This document shows, piece by piece, positions 1 to 8,238 of a stretch of DNA of 13,720 nucleotides. The stretch comes from Cochliopodium minus (Eukaryota > Discosea > Himatismenida > Cochliopodiidae): positions 1 through 13,720 of the forward strand of contig JAMYWO010000248.1 of the NCBI GenBank assembly GCA_024220525.1. The letters are read 5' to 3'. The notes under the pieces were generated by a model, which ran no database searches, was not told where the DNA came from, and saw only the letters and a program-made list of their open reading frames with translations. The translations under genes were made by a program, and so were the position numbers. The stretch's first letter is position 1. Every line of letters begins with the position of its first letter.

Positions 1-1305
1 TATCCCCATTTATTTCCATTCAAAATACAAGAAATGTTGAATTGAGATGAATCTACGCTTAATCCTAATTTTCAAAATTGAATGAAAAAAAAATGTGATA
101 ATAAAATAAAAAATTATTAAATAATATTAATAAATAAAAATAAAATAATAAATAAATAAAAATTAAAAATAATAAAAACAAAATTAAAAATAATTTGAAA
201 AAAAACAAAAAATAAAATAAAGAGAAATAAATAAAGATAAAAAAATAAAAAAATAAATTGATGTTTGAAAAAAAACATTTAATATTATAGACAATAAAAA
301 TAAATAAAAAATAAAAATATAATTTTTACTCAACAAATTGGAAGGTTTGAGATCTCTGTGGATGACCCAGTTGTCGTGCAAGTAGTTTATTCCGTTCATC
401 AACTGCCACATCAAAGACTTCACAAGAAGTGGAGTGGTTTTCAAATTGCTTGTTTTGAACACTTTGAGAATTTCTTTATTAAAAAAAAAAAATAAAAAAT
501 AATAATAAAAAAATAAAAATAAAATAAAATAAAATAAAAATAAAATAAAAAAAATATAAATACAATAAAAATAAAATATACCTTTAAAGTCATACTCGGA
601 CCATTCCAACACTAGAGAGATAGTGTGGTCTTTCATGTCTAGATAAATGTCTTGGAGATTAAGAATGTTTTCGTGTTCTAATTCTCTCATCACCTGAGAA
701 GTTAATTATTAACAAATAATTTTTAAAAGTAAATTTTTTTATTCTCTTCAATTTTCTACATTTTCTTAGTTTTCTTTTTATTAAATTTTTTTTCTTTCTT
801 TTTAATTAAATTATCACAAGAAGAATTATGAGCATTTCTATTTGTATTGAAACCTTCACATAAAGCATTTATATTATAAACCTGATATCAATTATATAAG
901 CATATCTCTCGATTGCATTGCTTGAAAAATATTAAAATTGTTTTAAATTTGTTTTCATTAATTAATATCCGCCAACAAATTGGATGGTAAATTAAATATG
1001 ACTATTAATAATTTTGGATCAACTTATTATGATATCATCGTTTGTGTATATGTGTTGAATAATATTTATCCTATTTTCATTATACTTTCAATATCATGTG
1101 ATATTTTAAATTTTTTTTTTCTCTTTACCGATATTTCTCTACATGCTGTTATTGGCACTCCTTCAGTTGAATTGGATGTATCAGGCTTTATTTTCTTTAT
1201 GGCAATATACGTGTTCTTCTCAGTATCCTTTGCCTTCCAAACAACACCATATGTACCTTCTCCGACTATAAATGCATATGAGTAAGGATGATTCTGTTTT
1301 TCCAT
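1..1305 (-). CDS. CDK8/CDK-E type cyclin-dependent kinase, 5' part (partial at left edge)
   Basis: Exons read on the minus strand: 1305-1129, 693-582, 473-330, and a tentative fourth 52-1. Introns are phase 0, 1 and 1 (donors GTAAAG, GTATAT, GTAAAA). The joined N-lobe shows the glycine loop GEGTYG (residues 15-20), the ATP lysine in AIKK (35-38), the C-helix motif PITACREIS (51-59), then [11 protein letters not shown], the [16 protein letters not shown] stretch and the catalytic loop HRDLKPSN (135-142). ACREI in place of PSTAIRE, and the '[11 protein letters not shown]' context, are typical of CDK8/CDK19 and plant CDKE, the kinase of the Mediator CDK module that acts with cyclin C on RNA polymerase II transcription. 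The DFG, activation loop and C-lobe lie beyond the window or in the tentative exon. The fourth exon uses acceptor cgtag and reads [17 protein letters not shown], which would be a lineage-specific linker before the DFG strand. That exon is uncertain. Another CDK subfamily is possible but fits less well. Confidence 0.85.
694..1128 (-). other. Intron 1 of the CDK8-like kinase gene
   Basis: A 435-bp stretch between the ACREIS exon and the VMREL exon, with donor GTAAAG and acceptor CTCAG on the minus strand. It is phase 0, so the kinase motif runs on without a gap. It is the longest intron I can bound in the window. The part at about 830-1060 is of ordinary sequence complexity, unlike the nearly pure A/T tracts of the gene's other introns. 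I see no supported exon or RNA gene in it. Confidence 0.75.
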
Positions 1306-1494
1306 TTGATTTGTTCGTTATATTTACAAGGTTATCAAAAAAAAAAAACAGAAAATTATCACTATTTTTTTTTTATTTCTTTGGTTTGAAGAAGAATTTG
1401 GAATTATGATTCAATAATTCTTGAATCTTTTTGCTTATCTTTTCAATAATACAATTTAATTTGATTACATTTTTTCATAAAGTAAAAAAAAAAA
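1306..1494. promoter_or_regulatory. Shared 189-bp divergent intergenic region
   Basis: The start codons of the kinase (minus, 1305) and of the SLOG-like gene (plus, 1495) face away from each other across 189 bp. Both core promoters and both 5' UTRs should therefore lie here. The stretch is AT-rich with A and T homopolymer runs (for example 1338-1350 and 1364-1374). I see no convincing TATA box or named binding site inside it. The promoter role is inferred from gene orientation only. Confidence 0.5.
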
Positions 1495-2343
1495 ATGCTG
1501 GGTGTAATACTACAAGCATTTCATAAAATAGATCTATGGCTTCAATATAATTCATCTCCTTACATCTATAAAAGAAGGGCTGCTGTATATTTTGTAGCAG
1601 TAGTATTTTTTTTGATTGGGATAGTGGGTAAATGAATCAAAGAAAAGAAAAGGTATTTTGCTTATATTTACCCTTGATATCTAGTATTTGAATTGTTCAT
1701 CTCGAGATTTCTTTTCAAAAGAAGAAATAGAAGAAGAGGTACCATTAGACATCCTACAACCGTAAATATTGGATTTATTGGATATTCAAAAGAGGATGAT
1801 AGTTGGGATAAAGAAATTGCTGAGAAAAATTTGGAATCGTACGTAGAAAAAAAAATAATCAAGAATATATTGAAATATCTTTCAATCACATCATATCATA
1901 ACCTTTTATATACTTACCCATAAAAAGATTTTTGAAAGAAACCTTGGAAGAATATAAGAAAAAGAAAGTCAAAGTAAATATTGATGTAGTAAGTGGAATG
2001 ACAAAGATGGGTAAAAAATATATAACTTGATAACTTCAATTTAAAATTCTTCTTTTGAATTTGTTTTATAGGGATCCCTTATATTGCTTATAAATTAGCA
2101 AGAAAATATAAATTGAGATGTATTGGAATTGCTCCCAATCAAGCCAAAAAGATGGATCTATTTGAATGTGATGAAAAAATTTTTGTTGGTGAAAAATTTG
2201 GCGATGAAAGCAAGAAATTTTTGGGATCTATAGATGCTCTTGTTAAATATGGTGGAGGTCCTCAAAGCAAGAAAGAATTTAATGAATTCAAAGGACCAAA
2301 ATTCGATTTATCAATAAATATCGAAAATAAAAAGAACAAATGA
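1495..2343 (+). CDS. Membrane-anchored Rossmann/SLOG-like (LOG superfamily-like) nucleotide-binding protein
   Basis: Four exons, 1495-1627, 1685-1838, 1928-2010 and 2072-2343 (introns phase 1, 2, 1; donors GTAAAT, GTACGT, GTAAAA), give 213 aa. Residues 29-50 form a hydrophobic helix, preceded by KRR (26-28) and followed by KRRNRRR (56-62), so it looks like a signal anchor with the C-terminal domain probably cytosolic. The soluble domain starts with a first beta strand and turn VNIGFIGYS (71-79), continues with VVSGMTKMGIPYIAYKLA and GIAPNQAKK, then FGDESKKFLGSIDALVKYGGG, and a GGGPQSKKE turn at 184-192. This order resembles single-domain SLOG/LOG-like Rossmann proteins of prokaryotes, where the GG-x-x-x-E turn contributes to nucleotide binding. 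Substrate and reaction cannot be told. The start is the only ATG whose exon leaves the one-base remainder needed to join the next exon. The 57-bp first intron is short but has clean borders. Fold assignment is by pattern from memory. Confidence 0.7.
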
Positions 2344-2432
2344 TTTGATTAAGAAATATTTCATTTGTATCATAGTTGATAATATGGAAATAAATTATTT
2401 ATAAAGGATAAAATAAAAAATAATAAAAAAAA

Positions 2433-5400
2433 ATGGAGAATAATGAATTTTTAAAGTTATTTGTGATTTATAAACACAATAATAACGATTATCAATTCCT
2501 TCATTTGGTCAAGAAGAATACATATCTCAATGATCTCAAGGTTATTCAAAATTATTCACTTTCTTAACAAAGGAATTTTGATTTTATTTTTTTCCAAAAA
2601 AGATCAACCTTGATCGTCAAGCAAAAAAATTATTCAAGCTTGAGGATAGTGAGACCTTTATATTCCAAGAATTGAATAGAGAATATTTCCTTGTTGATGG
2701 AGATTATATGGTCGAGGATATCTTCTTTAATAATTCCAAGATAATTATCACTTCAGAAATCAATCTCTGCAAACATAAAGATTATATAGAGAAGGTGGAT
2801 TTCATACATGATTTGGACAACACTATAATAAATGAGAATAATAAGAGAATCAACGATATGAGAGGAGAAAAATCGATGAAGAAATATAAATTGCATGAAG
2901 ATGAAAATGGATTGAATGAAAGCTGGATCAATGGGAAAATAAATAACAACAATATAGATTTTAACAATACAAACAACATTCCCATTGAGATTTATGAAAA
3001 TCAAAACAATTATAATCATGCAAGAAGATCCAATCCCCATCCAAACAATTCAATCCATAACAGCACTCTCCATAATAGATCTTTCCATTCGCAAATACCA
3101 TTGTACAACTCTACTCCCTACAACAATTTCTTGTCTTCCAGTTACGACAAAAATAGAATTCCTCATAACAATTCATTTGAGTCTTCAACTCCTTTTTCTG
3201 GTAAATTCATTTTTTATGTTGTTCACAAAATTTTAATTTAATTATGTTCTATAAAATAAAAAAATAAAGATAGTTCCGTAAAGATTCACTCTGAATCCAA
3301 AAAACAATCTTCAAAAGAAGATAATGCTCTGATCACAAAAAATAAAAAAAATGCAAAAGCTCTGGAAACGAAAAAATCACAAACAGAAGAATCTTCAGAA
3401 GAGAAAGTGGAGAAACCAAAAAAACCAGAAAAATCCTCTATTGTCACCAAAAGAGATAAAGTTGAAAAGCCAACTTCAAAGGCAGTTAAAACAAAGGCGG
3501 TTGCTAAAAAACCATCTGCAAAAGAAAAGAAAAAGAAAGAAAATGAAGAAGCAGCCACTGCTAAAATAAGTAGACCACCTAAAAAACAAGCTCCGAGCAA
3601 AAAAAAAGTATCAGAAGAAGATGATTCATCCACACTGAGCGAAGAAGAAAGTGAAGTGAGCAAAAAGCCAAAAAGAAAACTCGAGAAGCCCATCCCAGAA
3701 TCTCCAAACGTAAAAAAAGTGGTCAAAAGGACTGTCATCAAAAGAGTCAATGTCGAAAAAGAAGATGATGAAGATTCAAGTTACTCTTCTGGAAGCCCGG
3801 TGTATGGCAGTGTAAAAGAAAAGGCTCCAACAAAAGTGAAAGATAACAAAAAAAACAAAAGAGAAAAAGATGATGAAAGTACAGAAGGAGATGATAGCTT
3901 TAAAAAGGGAAAAGCAACTCCTTTGTCTCAAAGTGGAGATCACCTTGTGAATTTAGATTCTCCAAACAAAGTGTTTAAAAAACCAGGAAAAATTTCCGAT
4001 GGCCAGAACGAAAAATTGGGAAATTTGATTGAGAGGATTGATAAGGAAATAGAAGATGACAGACTTGAAAAAGAAAAGGAGAAAGAGAAAGAGAAAAGAA
4101 GATTGGAGAAGGAGAATAAAGAAAAGGAAGAAAGAAAAGAAAAGGAGAGAAAGGAGAAGGAGAGAAAGGAAAAGGAGGAGAAAGAAAGATTAGAAAAGGA
4201 AAGGCTTCAAAAAAAAAAGTTGGAGAAAGAAAGAATAGAGAAGGAGAGAATTGAAAAAGAAAAGAGAGAAAAAGAAGAGAGGAAGAGGAAAGAAGAGGAG
4301 GAAAGATTAGAAAAAGAAAGGATTGAAAAGGAAAAAGAAGAGAAGGAAAGATTAGAAAAGGAGAGAAAGGAAAAGGAGGAGAAAGAAAGATTAGAAAAGG
4401 AAAGGCTTCAAAAAGAAAAGTTGGAGAAAGAAAGGATAGAGAAGGAGAGAATTGAAAAAGAAAAGAGAGAAATAGAAGAGAGGAAGAGGAAAGAAGAGGA
4501 GGAAAGGTTAGAAAAAGAAAGGATTGAGAAGGAAAAGAAAGAAAGGGAAGAGATGGAGAGAAAGGAAAGGGAAGAAAAGGAGAGGTTGGAGAAGGAAAAG
4601 AAAGAGAAGGAGAGAATTGAAAAAGAAAAGAGAGAAAAAGAAGAGAGGAAGAGAAAAGAAGAGGAGGAAAGGTTAGAACAAGAAAGGATTGAGAAGGAAA
4701 AGAAGGAAAGGGAAGAGGAGGAAAGGTTGGAGAAGGAAAAGAAGGAGAAGGAGGAAAGGAAAGAGAAAAAGAGATTGGAGAAAATCGAACAGGAAAGATT
4801 GGAGAAAGAAATACTTGAGAAAGAAAGAAAAGAAAAGGAGGAGGAGAGAAAGAGAAAAGAAGAGGAGGAAAGATTAGAACAAGAGAGAATGGAGAAGGAG
4901 AAGAAGGAGAAGAAGGAAAGAAAAGAAAGGGAGAGGTTGGAGAAGGAGAGAATTGAAAAGGAGAGGTTGCAGAAAGAAAAGGAAGAGAGGAAAGAGAAAA
5001 AGAAGTTGGAGAGGGAGAAACTTGAACAGGTAAGATTGGAAGAAGAGAGAATGGAGAAGGAAAGGAAAGAAAACCAAGAAAGGGAAGAGAAAGAGAGGCT
5101 GGAGATTGAAAAGAAAGAGAAGGAGAGGAAGAGAAAAGAGGAGAAAGAAAGATTAGAACAAGAAAGAATAGAGAAGGAAAAGAGAGAAAAGGAGGAAAGG
5201 AAAGAGAAAAAGAGATTGGGGAAGCTTGAACAGGAAAGATTAGAGAAAGAAAGAGTTAAGAAGGAAAAGAAAGAGAAAGAAGAAAAGAAAGAGAAAGAAA
5301 AAATGGAGAAAGAAAAACTCCACAATGAAAAACTCCAGAAGGAAAAGGAAAAAGAAAAAGCTAACAATGAAAAAACTCCCTCCAAACAAAGCACTGACAG

Positions 5401-5635
5401 CAAAAACAAAAATGATAAAAATAAAAAAAAAGTTTACGAAGATTCTAGCTCTTCTTCTTCTACTTCTTCGTCTTCTGATGATGATGACTCAGACGAGATG
5501 GATCTTTTGTCTTTTGTCAAGAAGAACGACTTGAGGAACAACAGTGTTGGGAGTAGTGTCATTAGAGCTGAGCCTTTCATCAACACTGATTGGCCAAAGA
5601 ATAGTACCCCTTTTTCTTCTAAGAAACCAAACTAA
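2433..5635 (+). CDS. Charged repeat protein with N-terminal beta-rich (ubiquitin-like?) domain and very long E/K/R helix
   Basis: Three exons, 2433-2540, 2603-3200 and 3270-5635 (introns phase 0 and 1; donors GTTATT, GTAAAT), give 1023 aa. Residues 1-88 read as short beta strands and one helix (LKLFVIYK, YQFLHLV, FIFQELNREYFLVDGDYMVED, KIIITSE), compatible with a ubiquitin-like fold such as the coilin N-terminus. Residues 140-235 are Asn/His/Ser-rich with spaced H-N-S units. About 236-495 alternates Lys/Pro and acidic-Ser clusters, giving many casein-kinase-2-like sites as in Nopp140-type nucleolar proteins. Residues 500-932 are almost only E, K, R with periodic L/I (units such as RLEKE, RIEKE, RKEKE), predicted to be a single alpha helix or coiled coil. 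The tail has a Ser/Thr run followed by DDDDSDEMD, then a normal-complexity end. A nuclear or nucleolar scaffold is an inference. No enzyme motif is visible. Composition-driven database hits would be misleading here. Confidence 0.75.
4160..4561 (+). repeat. Two 201-bp tandem units inside the E/K/R coding region
   Basis: Unit 1 is 4160-4360 and unit 2 is 4361-4561. They encode residues 533-599 and 600-666. By eye the first ~170 bp differ at about five positions, including the shared markers 'aggcttcaaaa' and 'gagaattgaaaaagaaaag'. A partial further copy starts at 4612, offset 165 bp from the second unit. The unit length is a multiple of three, so the frame is kept. More diverged E/K/R units continue to about 5359. 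Confidence 0.8.
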
Positions 5636-6217
5636 AAAAAGTCAAAACGGAAGAAACTTCTTTACTTTTTCAATAGTTATTTATTAAAAAAAAAATTAAT
5701 AAAATAAAGTTCAATTCTTTCCTTCTTTTTCTTTTCCTATTTCGACATTTTGATATAAAACCAAAATTATAAAGTTTTAACATTATCAAAACATTCAGAA
5801 ATTTCATTGAAATAATTTTTTTTTTTGATCTTCACAATTGCAAAATAAATATTCAATTTTAACAAATTACCTATCAATTTTATTTTATATTCTTTGGAGT
5901 GATAATATCTCTATCATTTTTAGCAAAGATTTTATTCTAATCTTAAAATTAAAATTAATTATATAAATTTTAAAATTCCTCAAAATTATACTTCACATTA
6001 AAAATCATTCATTCAATCTGCAAAAGAAAACAAGTTATAAAAGTGAAGATTTATGAATTCGAAAAACGTTTAAACAATTAAAAAGATGGTTTAGCTTTTA
6101 AAAAAAAAAAAAGAAAAAAAAATTGAATCCAATCCTTTCAAATACTCAGGATTTGTGAGTCCACAAAAGAAGAAATCTGATAATTCTTTCGACAATATCA
6201 AAAGTAAAACAATATTT
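5636..6217 (+). other. Intergenic region between the charged-repeat gene and the J-protein gene
   Basis: These 582 bp hold the 3' flank of the upstream gene and the 5' flank of the J-protein. 5636-6050 is AT-rich with A and T runs and no supported gene. Two tiny upstream open frames precede the chosen J-protein start: ATG at 6053 (six codons, stop 6071-6073) and ATG-GTT-TAG at 6086-6094. From 6095 to the start codon at 6218 the J-protein frame stays open and looks protein-like (ESNPFKYSGFVSPQKKK, then SDNSFDNIKSK), but has no ATG of its own. Confidence 0.5.
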
Positions 6218-8238
6218 ATGGATAGTAAAAAAAATTACTATGAAATCCTTGGTATTGATAGAGAATCAGAAGATAGAGATATAAAAAGAGCATATAAATC
6301 ATTGATTAAATTGTAAGTGACAACGAATTTTCCATTTTCTTTCTTTTTATTACGAAAATTCAAAATAAAAATTATTTTGAAGATAAATATCGGAACAATT
6401 ATTTATTCCATTGGATTCCATCCTAAATATGGAATGATAAAATTATAGAGAGTAATTACTATATATGCATCTTTTATATATATGAAATTATAAAAACATA
6501 GGGGTTGGCATATGAAAATTTTATAAATAATATATTTGTCCTTTTACTCAAATCAACTCAATCAACCAAATATATCTGACTAATTGAAAAAATTTGAACA
6601 AAAGATATCATCCTGATCGTAATATAGAAAATTCCAAAGAGAATAATGAAATGTTGCTGAAAATAACAGAAGCATATGAAATATTAATGGATCCAATAAA
6701 GAAGAAGGAATATGACAAGACATCACATCTCAAATTCGCCTCATTGAGCTTCTCCTCAATGGATTTCCAAGATGAGAAATCGCATGAGCTCTTCAAACAA
6801 TTCTGTGAATCGAATACGAGTGGAGTATTCCAAAAATTAGCCACAAATTTTAGCACGGGAAATAATAACCTAAATAATTTTATTTATAACGGCAATGCAT
6901 TTAATAACAGCTATAATAATAAAGATAAAGAAAAAGAGAAAGAGAAGGAAAACGAAATGGAGATCGAAAAGCAGAAGCCAAAGAAGGGAAAGGCACTTCA
7001 AACCAGCATTAAGTTAGGATTGTTGGAATCTGTCAATCCATTAAAGAAGATTATCTGTATTAATAGGTATAAAGATTTTCTTCTTCAAAAAAAAATTTGA
7101 GATTTCTTTCCTCTTATTATCATAATATCTTTAAAAAAAAAATAAAAATTAATATTATTCACATATTCACCTATTAAATATTATTTTTGATATTATCATT
7201 CTTATCTTCTTGTTTTCATTTTCTTGATTTTTTTTTTTGATCATTTTTGATTTCAAGGATGGAATTGTGTGAAGAATGTAAATCTTCTGGATCTATCAAC
7301 TGTATAAATTGTTCTAAACTCACCACCTCCAACGTAAATTTAAATGAAATAAAACCAAAGCGGAACTGCTCCACATGCACAAGTAAAAAAAAAAAAAACA
7401 AAAAAAATTTTTTAATTTTAAATTTTTTCTTTGAAAATAAATTTTAATTTTTATTTAATAAAAATAGTTAATATTTTTCTTTTTAAAAGCTTGTTTCTCT
7501 TGTTCTGCAACGGGAAAACTCAAAAAACCATCGAATATAGAAGTGGATATCCCCATGGGTGTTGTCACAGGTGACAAAAAAATAATTAAGGGAGAGGGGG
7601 AGTTGGGGGAGAATGGAGGGGAAAGGGGAGATCTCATCATTTTGTTTGTAGTTGACCAACACCCTTTTTTTAAAAGAGAAGACAATAATTGTTTGACTGA
7701 TCTAAGTATCACTATGGTCCAAGGTAAATAATTAATTTTTTTTTTTTTTAAAAGAAACAATAATATTGTAATTAGTACAAAAAAAAACTAAATTTCTTAA
7801 CGAAATGAATGTGGATTTTAATACTTTTTTTTTTTTGATATTAATTTCAATTTGAAAAGTAACAAGATTCAAATTCAAAACTAAAAATTTTGAAAAATTA
7901 TTTTTTATTTGTGTTTTATTATTTATATAAATTTTCTTTTTCTTTCCATCCAAAATTTATCCTTTTCTTCTCTTAAAAATTTTTTCATTTAAGCTTGTAT
8001 TGGAGCGAATTTACAAATTCCGGGGTTGTATCACTCCATTATCATTCAAATTTTGCCAGGAACTCAACCGGGAGACGTCATAGTTGTAAAGAACCAGGGT
8101 TTTCCTTATTACAGTAAAGAAAATGTTCTTAAAGGAGATTTAAAGCTAAGAATCATCGTGGAAATTCCAAAAGCTGTTTCCGAACCTCAAAAACTTTTGC
8201 TTCAGCATTTTGAAAAGCTTTTTTCTTCTAACAAATAA
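6218..8238 (+). CDS. Class A (DnaJ type I) J-domain co-chaperone with divergent zinc-finger region
   Basis: Five exons, 6218-6312, 6605-7066, 7258-7382, 7490-7723 and 7994-8238 (phases 2, 2, 1, 1), give 386 aa. The J domain starts YYEILGI (7-13) and carries HPD at 34-36, formed just after the first splice (LIKL-YHPDRN), then ITEAYEILMDPIKKKEYD. Instead of a Gly/Phe region there is a Ser/Asn/Phe linker and a K/E stretch (~140-165). The client-binding region resumes at LQTSIKLGLLESVNPLKKIICINR. Four CxxC pairs lie at 190-193, 201-204, 223-226 and 229-232. The remaining beta domains are clear: VDIPMGVVTGDKK, GEGELGENGGERGDL, QHPFFKRED, ILPGTQPGDVIVV, KGDLKLRIIVEIP and the final LLLQHFEKLF. This family delivers unfolded clients to Hsp70 and stimulates its ATPase. 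No CaaX box and no obvious targeting signal at this start. ATG 6218 was chosen as the first in-frame ATG; a longer N-terminus through an upstream exon is possible. Confidence 0.92.

Noticed and set aside
694-1128. Possible box C/D snoRNA or other nested RNA in kinase intron 1 (TGAT/CTGA-like words)
   Set aside because: The C and D boxes do not match the consensus with proper spacing and terminal stem. Only the raised complexity is reported.
980-1285. Plus-strand 101-codon open frame
   Set aside because: It overlaps the kinase first exon on the other strand, whose GEGTYG, AIKK and ACREI motifs are clear, and extends into its intron. The plus-strand peptide has no family signal.
1567-1574. TATAAAAG, a good-looking TATA box
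   Set aside because: It lies inside the first coding exon of the SLOG-like gene. A start further downstream (ATG 1632) would not join the next exon in frame at the TAG acceptor, so the upstream start is preferred.
3286-3750. Minus-strand 154-codon frame rich in Phe and Ser
   Set aside because: Antisense to the Lys/Ser-acid part of the charged-repeat gene, with the same compositional explanation.
4408-5409. Long open frame of 333 codons on the minus strand, rich in Ser, Phe and Leu
   Set aside because: It is the complement of the E/K/R coding region. GAA/GAG/AAA/AAG read backwards give TTC/CTC/TTT/CTT, so stops cannot arise. No folded-protein pattern.
7383-7447. Read-through of J-protein exon 3 into a Lys/Asn/Phe peptide
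   Set aside because: It ends at a stop within 22 codons and would lose the fourth CxxC and the whole C-terminal half. The GTAAAA...AAAAG intron restores the family pattern.
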